A stretch of DNA of 64,000 nucleotides. Origin: Metellina segmentata (Eukaryota > Arthropoda > Arachnida > Araneae > Tetragnathidae). Position 1 is the stretch's first letter; the number at the start of each line of letters is the position of its first letter. The notes under the pieces are model-generated. The model was given only the letters and a program-made list of their open reading frames with translations, was not told where the DNA came from and searched no databases. The position numbers and the translations under genes were made by a program. The DNA is taken from contig OX375874.1 in the NCBI GenBank assembly GCA_947359465.1, positions 88,093,672 to 88,157,671 on the forward strand, written 5' to 3'. Positions 1-10,345 of this stretch are shown here, in pieces.

Positions 1-784
1 CATGAGTCGAAGTGGATATTCCACCAGATTGCGAATTCTTTAAGACGGATTCTCTACCTTCTTTAAACTTTCTATACAAATCAAATACTGTTGCCTTTGA
101 TAAACAGTCGTCTGTAAAAGCTTTTTGCAACATTTCAAATGTGTTTTTAACAGAAATTCTATCGCGGAAACAAAATTTAATGCATGTTCTTTGCTCAATT
201 ACATTCAACATTCTGGAAAATCGAAGAAATAAAAATTCTTCTCTTATTAAAAAAAAAATAAAAAATTTATTTTCAGACGACAAAATTAAATGTATCCCTG
301 ATTGTTGCCACATGTTTATATAAGTGGTAAAAATATCTGATAAAAGTTTGCAAGCGATATCTACTATATAAGTATTTTAAAAGAATCATTCCGGATAGTT
401 TATCATCACAGTAGTATAACAATAATGGAATCACCCTACATATTCCAAATGGGTATTATTCTTCGTTTGTCTGTGCTGTTCTTGAAAGTTAGAGAACATA
501 TGAAACTCAGCTTTATTTCCTCGAGTAAATATAGTCCAATTAAGTTCATTTGTAAGGTGTAAAATGATTTATAACTCTCCAAACGGTTTCTACGAGGTAT
601 CTAGTCAAAGCTGTGGTCAGTTTTGCCAAAGGTGAGATACCTTTTCCGTCAAGATCTGGCCAGTTTTGCTAATAAATGGTACTTCGTGCAGACAAAACTA
701 CTCAATTACTAAAAGAGGAATGAAGATCCTAGTAGGCAAAGCGAATTGTCTCTTGCTCAGAACTGGTGATAGCTTAGAACATGT
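1..784. other. AT-rich non-coding DNA, nothing recognised
   Basis: The longest open frame (12-323, +, 103 codons) is lysine/asparagine-rich. It has no motif I recognise and no sign of being coding. I see no repeat, RNA gene or transposon end before the piggyBac-like element that starts at 789. Confidence 0.6.
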
Positions 785-1342
785 TTATCCCTCAACTGCT
801 GTGTCACAAACCGTCTCGTAACTAGTGTGGAGGGGTCTCTCAGACCTCGCTCACTAAAGTGCGTATAAAGTTGATTAATATAATATATTAATGAAAGATT
901 CTTTAGATAATTATTATTTATACATTTTAAATTTAGATCATTCAATTCTTGACATGAAATATATTTTATGCTACTATATAAGTTAAGTAGATTCCATGTC
1001 TCTTCAGGCTAAGCTTTCGGACCTAATTTTGCAGGACGTTTCAACCAAGGAAACTGTAAAACTATGTTGTGTTTTTGTGTTCTAACGGCACGATTAGGTT
1101 CCTCCCAGGCATCCCATTTGAAGTAACTATTTATGTAGAAATATTCTTCTTGTGAAGACGCACTTGAAATGTCTTCATCTTTCATTTGCATTAATTTCCT
1201 AATCCATTTCGTGTTCGCTTTCAATAATATTATCCGAAATTTCACTGTCCCAGTACTCTATTTCCGACCAATTATCAACAATATCCTGAATTTCTTTTTG
1301 TGTGAGATACACAGGTCGTTTCTTAGTAAAGTTTGTTGCCAT
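757..1342 (-). pseudogene. piggyBac-type transposase N-terminal remnant
   Basis: Reading down the minus strand from an ATG at 1342, the protein starts MATNFTKKRPVYLTQKEI and becomes acidic (DNWSEIEYWDSE). This is typical of the N-terminus of piggyBac transposable element-derived (PGBD-like) proteins. The frame is then broken by stops and a shift. It resumes in another frame (1245-1009) with an acidic stretch, then WDAWEEPNRAVRTQKHNI and PAKLGPKA, which resembles the R/K-HNI...GPAK segment that precedes the DDE core. After an in-frame TAG, PEETWNLL continues the family pattern. No DDE core is present. The upstream end of the open frame (757-788) runs just past the left terminal repeat. Dead gene. 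Confidence 0.65.
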
Positions 1343-1617
1343 TTTAGGCTCTCTGCCGAAATTCCCTACTCAAACTTAGACGATTTCATTTAACTGTAAC
1401 ACAAATGCTGTGAAGGGATCTAAGAGACCACCCGGGAAATGCAAGTAGTGTGAAATACGAAATAATTGGGGCAGACAAACCAGTCTTCGAATGTGATTTC
1501 TGTTGGACGTAGTAGGAAGGTACTGAATGGGACAGGGACCAATATTCACTTTAAGGGGTGGAAACGACCTGTCAAAAATGACTCGGGGTCTGTGAGACCC
1601 ATGATAGCAGTTAAAGG
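789..1617 (-). mobile_element. Decayed, internally deleted piggyBac-like element
   Basis: The left end reads CCCTCAACTGCTGT (789-802). The reverse complement of the right end reads CCTTTAACTGCTAT (1617-1604), so 11 of 14 positions match. Both ends are flanked by TTAT (785-788 and 1618-1621), a one-base variant of the TTAA target duplicated by piggyBac. A second inverted motif of the form GGGTCT-N-AGACC lies just inside each end (near 834-849 and 1586-1600), a layout I associate with piggyBac subterminal repeats. The interior holds a broken piggyBac-type transposase N-terminus on the minus strand. At about 0.83 kb it is far shorter than an autonomous element, so it is a non-autonomous or deleted copy. 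Confidence 0.7.
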
Positions 1618-1621
1618 TTAT

Positions 1622-2395
1622 GCATCAGAGGCTGAAAACTACAGGGTGGATAAAAGACATTAATATAAACCACTAGGGGCGAGTAAAAATGTCTCATTTC
1701 AAGGAATTGAAACTTCCCCTTTTTCCGATGGATGGTTAAATTTTCAAGGTTGGCAACCAATCCTGTTATTATATGCAGATATCGATACCAAATGGATCGA
1801 ATAACTACAGAAAATAGTTCTTCGCTAAACATACAGCACTCGATGTTCCTTCAATAGCTAAGTGCTTGCATCTACAACAACGCTTCCATGCAAAACTCGG
1901 AAACAGAATCCGTATAACATCCTGTCTTTTCCTTTCCCACTCCAATTCAATTACCAAGCCCAATTCATTAAGTGTTTTCAGGTCGCATTCTGAAATTCGA
2001 AGATCTGAAGAATTCCAAAGAGCGAAATTCTGAACGAAGCCGAGTTCCTGTCCCATATCTATGAATACGGGCTTAACATTATTTCGCAGCCCGCGCCGCT
2101 AATGACGGAATAACGGAAGTAAACCGTGGCTTCCCCGTCTTTTCTGCCACGTTTCCTGCTTTAATTCGGAGATTAACATACATCAAGGACAGGCAGATTC
2201 AGCGGAATGAGTGTTCCGTCCGAAGTCGTGGTCCGCTGGTGAATGGCCATTAAAAAGACGGCTCAGTGGGCGCTTGTAATGAGTGGGGATATAATCCGAT
2301 TACGAGTCCCCTTTGGAAAAGTCACCACTGTGCTGTCCCCGATGGGGTATGAGAGGGAGAACTGTTCGTCCGATTCTGGTATTGTTCAATTGCAT
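1622..2395. other. Intergenic stretch with a GC-rich island
   Basis: 1622-2080 shows no recognisable coding or repeat signal. 2085-2350 is clearly richer in G, C and CpG than its surroundings and seems unique within the window. It carries no long open frame with a known motif. It is one of about a dozen such islands (see findings). Confidence 0.4.
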
Positions 2396-3630
2396 CATAA
2401 TGTGAATCACAAATGAAATGTATCGACGTGGCTTGATTCTAGAATATAAAAAAAAAACGAGAAATTGGGATATTCTCGGAATATCAGCTCTAGAGAAAAT
2501 ACTCGGAACCCTATTGTTCCCATTTTGAAATTTTTCTTTATTTACAGTAAAACGAAATCATCACCAAACTTTTTTTCAAAAAAACCTATTGCATGGCTTT
2601 GCATTCTAATATTGTTGATTTCAATCATCCATATATATAATTCTCCTACGTGGCTCACGAAAAAGACGTTATTTGTAATCGCGTTTTGGCAACACTGTAC
2701 GATTGTTTGTTAAACCCGAAGTCCAGCGCATCGATTGAATTTATAGCGTTATCGGATGAAATTTTATTGGAAAAAAAAAAGGAAATTTTAATGAGCTGTT
2801 GCAGTTAGTTTATAATTGAAATCAAAGAAAGCGGAGGATCTTTTCAGGGCCATTTAAAAAACGGTCCTTTTCAGGGCCAACAATTATAGTTCAACAAGAC
2901 GCTTGCACTACAACTTTCGGCAACAAACGCAATGAAAAAGTGTGGGTCGTTTGAGTGCTGGGAAAATGTACACACAAACAACATGCTGGGTATTCAATTT
3001 CCAAAGCAACGCTCACATTTCGAGTCAAAATTTGCACAAAGTTTTCATTTGAATTCTGATTTTAGAGATACTGTATATATTTTTTCTGTAATATAGCAAA
3101 TTTAGATTTGAAAAACACTTTTTTGGTAACATATTTTGTAAACAATCCCTTCTGCTAGGACACATGTCTTCATTGAGGCGAGCGAAGCGAGCATAGGTTC
3201 GCCCAGCGAACCAATGAGAATTGCGTAGCAATCCTCCGGGGGTTGGCGAGCGTTAGCGAGCAGGGGGCAGGCCCCCTAGTAATGTTAATCACAAATGAAA
3301 TGTATCGCCATGGTTCGTTTCTTGAATCAGAAAAAACAAGAGAACTGTCGGGATATTCTTAGAGCATTAATTTTAGATCAAATACTAGGAACGCTGTTTT
3401 TTACATTTCGAAATTGAATGCTTATTTTCAGTGTTATCTGTGCAAAACAAAATCATCATTAAACGTTTTTAAAACTTCTCAGTTATGCAGTATGGTATTC
3501 TGATATTGTTTAATTAATGTGTGAATCGGAAATGAAATGCATCGTAATGGTTCGAGTCTTGAATCAAAAATAACAGCTCGGGATATTTTCAGGTCTTCAT
3601 TCAAGGTTAAATATTCGGAGCACTATTTTT
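2396..3630 (+). repeat. Three diverged copies of a dispersed repeat, with an insertion between the first two
   Basis: Segments starting near 2396, 3284 and 3521 share the run AATGTGAATCACAAATGAAA (variable), then ATGTATCG, a TGGTTCG-like motif, CTTGAATC, a GGGATATTCTCGG-like motif, AATACTCGGA and an AAATCATC box. The copies are roughly 110-225 bp long and clearly diverged. The second copy begins directly after the Helitron-like end at 3280, which suggests that the Helitron landed inside or beside a member of this family. Confidence 0.6.
3025..3279 (+). mobile_element. Helitron-like 3' end (hairpin chain ending CTAG|T)
   Basis: At 3175-3280 a compact GC-rich module appears in AT-rich DNA. It holds a GCGAGC-GAA-GCGAGC motif, a 7-bp-stem hairpin at 3196-3212 (GGTTCGC/GCGAACC), a 9-bp hairpin with one mismatch at 3216-3236, a second GCGAGC pair, and a 7-bp hairpin at 3262-3277 (AGGGGGC/GCCCCCT) followed at once by CTAG and then T. 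Helitrons have a 3' hairpin close to a terminal CTRR and insert 5' of a T, and GCGAAGCGAGC-type 3' ends are familiar from arthropod Helitrons. The 5' TC end was not located, so the left coordinate is nominal. No Rep/helicase coding is visible. Confidence 0.5.
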
Positions 3631-3631
3631 T

Positions 3632-3741
<110 letters not shown>

Positions 3742-3799
3742 ATGGATTGAAAGAATCAGAAAATATTCTATTGATTCAAAAAGGTAAAAACTTATTATA

Positions 3800-5430
3800 A
3801 GTCATGCAATAAAAAGACAAGATACAGATAGGTACGTGAACCCCCTAACTCGATTAAACTAATATTGTTATAAACTAGTACGAACTCACTAGTATTGTTA
3901 TTCTTGTTGATACTTGACCATAGCAGTGTTAAGGCGTTTTACTTTAAGAGAAATTAAGAACTTTACAAAATTTTACAATTATGTTCAATATTTTAATGAC
4001 ACATTCAAACGACACATTTTTTTGGCTTAAATATTTAAAATTATTTGTTTGATCAATCGGGGTATACAACTAAAAATGTTTATTTAAAGTATTGGTTTTC
4101 GACTAGAAGAATAAATAAAACATATTTCAAGAACCCGCAGAATTTACAAAAGAATTCTATAGGTTTAATTACAATTTTTTCCTTACGTCTATCAGTATAA
4201 ATTGAAGAAATTTAATTTATAAATGATCTCAGCTTTTCAGCTGTGTTTAGATATGATTGTTTTGTGTACGCTGATAATTATGGAATCGATTTATTTCCAC
4301 ATTAGATTGTTCATCAAAAGCCTTTAGGATCTTTAATCTTCTGTACACTTAGCCCGTCATTTTAGTGATTAACCAAATTAAAAAAAAAAACACCATGATG
4401 ATCCTCTCATCTCATATACTCACTTCATAGACACGGGTTCTTCCTAATTGGACTAGAATTGCCCGCCCACCTCACAATGGCTGCCAAGGGGGATGTTCCC
4501 CGCAGTGGGGTTTAAAATGGCGGATTAACCCACAGTAAAAAGGGATTAAAAGACGTTTTTCTTGCCCGTCGGAACGTGGATTAACCGGATGGTCTGACGT
4601 GATAAGTTTTAATCCATTTACATAAGCCGTCTCGCTGTAGCTTTCTGAAATGACGTTTTCCAAGTATCACTTTGTAACGGATAAACGTAATTATACAAAG
4701 AAAAACGTTATTGTACTTATAAAGCTCGGAGTTTTTTTCGTGGGTAGCAGTCAAAGAAAGCTACTGGAATCGAAAATGTAACTGGATTTTTGGAGTTCGA
4801 TAGACATTTGAGTTATTCAAAATCGAAAGAAAACATTGACTAAAAGAACTCAAAATTGGTTTCTGTGAAAATCATCTTATGAGAATTGCTTCCTTTGCCC
4901 TGACTAAGAAAAAAATGGTATTATTATTTTTAAATAACGCGTGAATTGAGCCGGTTTATTTTACTTCACCTGTTATATAATCCACTTCTATCTACAGTTA
5001 TTTTAATGAAATACAAATTCTTGTATTTCCGTGTTTTGAATTCCTATTCCGGGGCTTCCAACAGACTTGCTCATTCGAATTGCTTCTTCCTTTCTATTTT
5101 TCTTCTTCCGTCAATATTCATTGCACCACAACACTTTAGATGCATATGCTACCTAATAGAAACACCACCATTTTTGTAAATAAAAATGTTGTTTACCTTG
5201 TATTTTTCTGTCTTTAATGTTCAATGTGTGAGCTTGCAGCACCGCCAGCACTGCACTTACCTTCGATGGCACCGTTCAAACAACTGCCTACCACTCTTAC
5301 TGCATCTCTGAAGTCAAATTTCTGTTATTGTGACATAAATACATGTTATGAATGAAATTTAAAAGATAGGTTGATTTATAAAAAGACACGTTTATGGAAT
5401 AGAAGTAATGAAAACGAGGTTATAAATGAT
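3800..5430. other. Unique AT-rich DNA with a small GC-rich island
   Basis: I see no gene or transposon end. 4450-4670 is a GC-richer block with a 63-codon open frame on the minus strand (4472-4663) that matches nothing I know. The remainder is AT-rich with short homopolymers. Confidence 0.5.
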
Positions 5431-5433
5431 TGA

Positions 5434-5600
5434 TTAACCTTCCCGGAGATTACCTCGACGAGTTTTCTCGTCATTAGAAGAAAACTGACTAGATCCTGAT
5501 CTTGTTGTCATCGAAATATTGGAAGTATCTTTCTAACGAAATATCTCGTCAGTAGCAAAATTGGTCAGCTCTTGATGGACGAGATATCTCGTCGAAATCA
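5434..5600. repeat. Cluster of GACGAG...CTCGTC palindromes, possible piggyBac-type terminus
   Basis: TTAACC occurs at 5434-5439. Palindromes follow at 5457-5472 (GACGAG, 4-base loop, CTCGTC) and 5578-5593 (a perfect 16-bp palindrome, GACGAGATATCTCGTC), with a partial one at 5535-5550 (ACGA-AATA-TCTCGTC). Iterated subterminal palindromes behind a TTAA are seen in some piggyBac ends. The opposite end was not found, so this may be a solo terminus or an unrelated palindrome cluster. Confidence 0.4.
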
Positions 5601-5980
5601 CTTGTAGGATTAGCAGATGCATATCTAAACTTTTAGTGAACTTAAATATAAATATAGGGGCTAAGTGCTGAAGAAATTATTTTTGTATTTATTTTGAGCT
5701 CTCTAAAACGTTCAACTGAATTACTTATAAAGATCTCGATCGTTTTTTTAACTTATCCTCTGTCATCCTTAACTAGGACTGACAGTAATTTGTTGTGCTC
5801 CAGACACCTATTAATGAAAACACGCTTTACCAGCGAAAGAAAAGCATCCCTTTACAGCAGATATCCATTAAATCACCCAATTAGTTCTCGGAGGAAGTAC
5901 GTGCGTACCTGCCGAAAGGAAAGACAAGTCAGGATCGAGCAGAGGGAATTCCCGTCGCGTTGTTGCTTCAATTACCGCTA

Positions 5981-6406
5981 CTTTTCGCTTCATTTTTTTT
6001 CTTTGCTCGGTTTTACTCAATGAGTGGAACTTCTTTGCTATTTAATGAGCGACGCCATTGCCCACTATGCGGGTGACAAAAAGCAGATAGAACGATTGGA
6101 AGTGTCGGTAACCATGTTGGACGGTTATAGTCCGACTATGATAAATGGCCCGTTGTACGACGGGTGCATAACATAATTAATTTATTTTGGTCACTTTTCG
6201 CTTGAATTTTTTTCTTTGCTCGGTTTTACTCAATGAGTGGAACTTATTTGCTATTTAATGAGCGACGCCATTGCCCACTATGCGGGTGACAAAAAGCAGA
6301 TAGGAAGATTGGAAGTGTCGGAAACCATGTTGGACGGTTATAGTCCGACTAGGATAAATGGCCCGTTATACTACGGGTGCATAACATAATTAATTTATTA
6401 TTTATT
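5981..6406 (+). repeat. Two-copy 213-bp tandem repeat
   Basis: 5981-6193 and 6194-6406 are near-identical direct repeats. Both start CTTTTCGCTT and carry CTCGGTTTTACTCAATGAG, GAGCGACGCCATTGCCC, GACAAAAAGCAGATAG and ACGGTTATAGTCCGACTA. A fragment of the same unit (GACTAGGATAATAGGCCCGT..., GTGCATAACA) recurs at 8600-8645. The repeat family therefore continues on the far side of the transposon at 6840-8545. Confidence 0.85.
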
Positions 6407-6416
6407 TTGGTAAAAC

Positions 6417-6419
<3 letters not shown>

Positions 6420-6495
<76 letters not shown>
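6420..6495. repeat. (TA)n microsatellite
   Basis: About 38 uninterrupted TA dinucleotides follow TAAAACTTCA. The diverged sister copy of this region (8640-9060) has only a short ATATACATAT at the equivalent place, so the run expanded after the two copies separated. Tyr-Ile frames crossing it are artefacts. Confidence 0.97.
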
Positions 6496-6497
<2 letters not shown>

Positions 6498-6839
6498 TGA
6501 CTGTGAAAAAACCTTTATTTCACAACTATTTGCCAACTTTTGTTGATCACTGGCTATGTATAAACTTTCTCCATTACTATCTCTCAACATGCCTTGCTTT
6601 CGCATGGTGTTTTTCGAGCAATACTGGTAGAACGATATTATTCTAGAACCTACTTTTTGATCAACACTGGAAAAACAGTAACTGCCGTATGGCAATCGTT
6701 TTATACTCAAAGTTATTTCCATGTCAATTTCGAATATAATGATTTTTGATGTTTCGTCTCTCCTTTCGTTCGTGGAATCACACATTTAATCAAAACGATT
6801 AGAAACTCAGCCCACTCGTGACGTCACACAAACAATTAA

Positions 6840-8545
6840 GGTACCCGCCTATACGTTCGACAACATTTTTTTCAAAAACATGAAAATGTACTGATATTTT
6901 TAATTTTTTGGATGCCTTTATATTAGTAACCATATAACTAAACACTTAAAACCAAAAAATGTTTTTTATTTTTTTTTAATTAAAAAAAAAAGTAAAATTT
7001 TAAGCAAATTTTAAGTTTACGACAAACCTCATAATTAAAAAACTAACTAAGTTAAAGTGATTTTTTAACTTGCAATGCAATTCTAGTATAATTATGTAGT
7101 GAATGTATATAAAAGTTTCTAGATAAATGAATTTGTTTAGAATTTATAGCCTTTTTTATAAGGAATTCATGAATATTCACCATTTTTTTCATATCTTTAC
7201 ACATAAACAGGCTACTAAACTTACTAAAAATCATCTAAATAAGATTCTTTTAGCTGATTCACTAGAAAATAATATCAAAAACATTCATACCAAATTTCAT
7301 AACAATATAAACAATATATTTTGAAATATCATGCATGTCGTAACTGCATTTATCAAAAAATATAGTTTTGAGAAAAATGAGTTTAAAGGTGATAGTTGTA
7401 CATTTCAAGTATAAAATTTGTTTTGAATTCCTATTAATGCTTCAGATTTCTAAATCTATACCCACTGACCTTAAAACCCTCCCTTTTGGTATGTTACACC
7501 TTCTGACTTTTCAGTCTTGGCATATTTTCTCTTCTTCTGTGCACGATTTTTTTTCGGGCAAGTTTCGCAGCAGGTAGCGATTCCCTTTTTGCCTCGCTGA
7601 TACGGTCCTTGTCAAAGCCTTTGAACAAGGCAACAGTATACTGCCCAGGATCTATATTCAGAACCTTCAAAACTTCAAAAAGGCCTTGGTACCCTTTATT
7701 AAAATTTATTACCGCAATGTATGCACCTAGAGTAAATGTTTTCAATTCTACGAAGGTATTCTTAGGTACGATGTTCCACAAACAACCATTAAAACTTTCA
7801 TTACTGTTCTGAGTCTTCCCATGAAGACATTTTTTTAACTGCTCTCTATCACACAATTCCATATATGTTGGTTTAATAACATTCAAAATGTTTTTTGGCA
7901 AACCGTCACCTTTATCGGTGTAGACATTTCCTGTAGCTTTTGCTCTTTGAAAGGCACACCAACTATCTGGCCCTAATGGACATTGCCCATGCATTTCTTG
8001 TTGTGCACTTGAACTGCAGTAAAAAAGTACGGCTATGGCAGCACGTTGCATACCCTCCGAGTCATTTACATTGCTACGAATAGCAATGCCATAATAGTTT
8101 TGTAACCTATCAATTATCCTGTCGGTCAGTTTTTTTTCCCTCCAAGGCTCTTCTGTTTACTTTTAAGTTTGCTAAGTGTAAGTAAGTGTAAACAAACGAT
8201 TGAGAACTAAAATTTCCCTTCGTTGCCAAAACTTGAATGCAAAATCTTATTACAAATATGTTTCGCTTCGAAAGAAAATATTAAAAAATGATTGTAGCAA
8301 AAAAATGTATATATTTCAAGCGAAAACAGAAGCATCAAAATCAACCCCGGTTTCGTTATTCCAACTTCCGGTTTCATTTTGCAGCTGACATTCTTTCTTC
8401 AAACAGCTGTAACTTTTTTTCTAGTAGCCGTAGAATAAAAAATAAGACTGTTTTAAAAAGCTAAAAAGCTGCTCTGTAATATGGAATTATAAACAAAAAT
8501 CGCTAATTTTGGTCGAAAATGACGTTTTCAACGTAGGCGGGTACC
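6840..8545 (-). mobile_element. TTAA-flanked DNA transposon with a Mutator-like transposase fragment
   Basis: The ends are inverted copies. The left end (6840 onward) reads GGTACCCGCCTATACGTT. The right end, reverse-complemented from 8545, reads GGTACCCGCCTACGTT, identical apart from a TA indel. Both are flanked by TTAA (6836-6839 and 8546-8549). A TTAA duplication is expected for piggyBac and Kolobok elements, whereas canonical Mutator elements duplicate 8-11 bp. The internal coding fragment resembles proteins that databases label as having a Mutator-like transposase domain. At 1.7 kb with only the C-terminal part of a transposase, it is an internally deleted copy. Direct tandem-repeat copies in the flanks support a genuine insertion. 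Confidence 0.8.
7494..8173 (-). pseudogene. Mutator-like transposase, C-terminal part, frameshifted
   Basis: The main open frame (7494-8051, minus, 185 aa) contains CPLGPDSWCAFQRAK, then KPTYMELCDREQLKKCLHGKTQNSNESFNG-type sequence, and a lysine/arginine-rich tail. The C-L-H-G-x-T-Q-N-x-N-E-S-F-N motif and the upstream C-P...SWC motif match arthropod proteins carrying a Mutator-like transposase domain. The glutamate of NESFN is a plausible third acidic residue of the catalytic triad, but I infer this from memory of the family. The homology continues upstream of the first ATG (KLTDRIIDRLQNYYGIAIRS). It changes frame at a run of eight T on the plus strand (8130-8137), then continues as SKLKSKQKSLGG to about 8173. 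The N-terminal half is missing. Dead gene. Confidence 0.7.
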
Positions 8546-9169
8546 TTAAAACTTTAATGGCCACGGAAACAGAGAGAATCTAGCGCTTTATGTAAATAAG
8601 ACTAGGATAATAGGCCCGTCGTACGAGTGCATAACAAAATTGATATATTTTGGTCAAACTTCATATACATATTTTTTAAAAACCTGACAGTACGTGATCA
8701 ATGACTGTGAAAAAAACCTTTTTTTTCACAACTATCTGTCAACTTTTGTTGATCACTAGCTATGTATAAACTTTCTCCATTACTATTTGTCAACTTGCGT
8801 TGCTTTCGCATGGAGTTTTTTTTTAGCAATACTGGTAAAACGATATTATTTGAAAACTTACTTTTTGATCAACACTGGTAAAACAATTTCGTAAAACAAA
8901 TGTACGGTAATCGTTTTACACTCAATGTTATTTCCATGACGATTTCGAATATAATGACTTTTGATATTTCGTACCTCGTTTCGCTCGTGACATCACACAG
9001 TCAATCAAAAGAATTAGAAACTCCGCCCACCCGTGACGTCATACAACCAATCAAAAATTTATTATTTAAGCAAACATGGGAGAATCTAGCATTTTATGTA
9101 GTACAATTATGGCAAAAAGGGCATTTGAGTCATGTGGTTCGGAAACGATTCTATTCGTTAAATTAGGGG

Positions 9170-9680
9170 AAAGTTACACGTAAACAAAGCATTCCCATAA
9201 TAGGTTTCGCCTTCTAATGAAATAGACGACGCATCATGTCATAGCTCACGATCATTCGGATTGAAGACCTCTCTTTAAAGGTCCAATAGTATTGGATGAA
9301 AGCATGAATCCAAGAGTTGGGCTAATATACAAGCTAGAAGAAAAACACCCATTTGTTTATTCCACCCTCCATGGGGTTTGTACGCTATATATAATCCATC
9401 AAAACTGACAAATTTTGTTCACAATGAGATTTATCGTCATGAAGATATTACCTATTTTGCGTAGAATGCGTCTTACCTTTTAAAATCGGATACAACACTT
9501 ACGTTACAAGTGTCACAAAAAAGTGCAAGTGCAAAAAATTTAATACCTTGAAAAATATAAATAATATATAAATGAACGCGATATTGCGTTCAAAAGAGCA
9601 TTAAACTAAGAATGTCGTAAATGCTCATTGATCTTGCACTGCAATCGCATCGCAAAATTGTGTCACGAAAATGCACACTG
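9170..9680. other. AT-rich DNA, nothing recognised
   Basis: I see no open frame of interest, no inverted ends and no internal repeat. Confidence 0.5.
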
Positions 9681-10345
9681 CCGCTTACATTAATTTAGTC
9701 TAGTTCCTGCTTCTTTTGTTCGAGCACGACGTTTGAGGTGTCATTTATTTCGTCTCTTTGAGCTCCATAAATAACAATAGAAATAAAACCTAAATATTTA
9801 ATACTTCGAAGTATTAATATTGGACTTCAAAGTATGGAAATTTCGCAAAAAAATTCAAAATATCCAATTAAATGCATAATAAACACCAGAAATGTATAGA
9901 AACGTCAACAGGAAGAAATATGGTGAGATGGAGAATGCAAGAAAAGATGCGAACATCCGATGCTGAGTTTCAACGGACTAGACGAGAGCGTCTCAAAGTT
10001 GAGGTGTCGAACCACACCGCTCACATAATTTAGTCTACCTCCTTCTTCCTTTATGCGATCACGACCTTTCAGGTGTCGTGTGTTTTGTCCTTTTGCGCCT
10101 TAGAAATAATAATACAACCAAAACCTAAATATATTTAATGCTTGTTTAGATATATCAGACTTCAAAGCTTGGAAAATAGCAAAATTTTCGTAAATATATG
10201 CATAATAAACACCAGATGATTAATTATATAAAACGTTAACAGGAAGAACAACCAAGAGATGGGGAATCCAAGATCCTGGCATCTGATGCTGAGTGTCAAT
10301 GGACTAGGAGGAAGTTCTTGAAAGTACAAGCGTCGAACGGTGAGG
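9680..10345 (+). repeat. Two-copy 335-bp tandem duplication with an exon-like segment
   Basis: Units start near 9680 and 10015. AATTTAGTCTA occurs at 9692 and 10027, a 335-bp offset. Shared order: AATTTAGTCTA, CTTCTT, ACGAC, AGGTGTC, AAATAA, AAACCTAAATAT, TTCAAAG, GCATAATAAACACCAGA, AACAGGAAGAA, GATGCTGAGT, GGACTAG. The copies have diverged by substitutions and short indels. Confidence 0.75.

Larger units (their letters stand above)
6395..9060 (+). repeat. Duplicated block of about 430 bp, first copy interrupted by a transposon
   Basis: 6395-6839 and 8636-9056 are diverged direct copies. Shared landmarks in order are TTTTGGT(C/A)AAACTTCATAT, ACTGTGAAAAAA, CTTTTGTTGATCACT, TATGTATAAACTTTCTCC, ATACTGGTA, ACTTTTTGATCAACACTGG, a TTATTTCCATG box, AATTAGAAACTC and a GTGACGTCA-containing end. 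The second copy has no transposon at the point where the first is split. It therefore serves as an empty-site reference (see findings). Confidence 0.8.

Noticed and set aside
785..2400. Larger piggyBac element extending beyond 1617
   Set aside because: No second inverted end or coding continuity was found to the right. The matched 14-bp ends and TTAT flanks fit 789-1617 better.
6377..6785. Overlapping frames on both strands with Tyr-Ile runs
   Set aside because: Produced by the (TA)n run at 6420-6495; no motif in the flanking residues.
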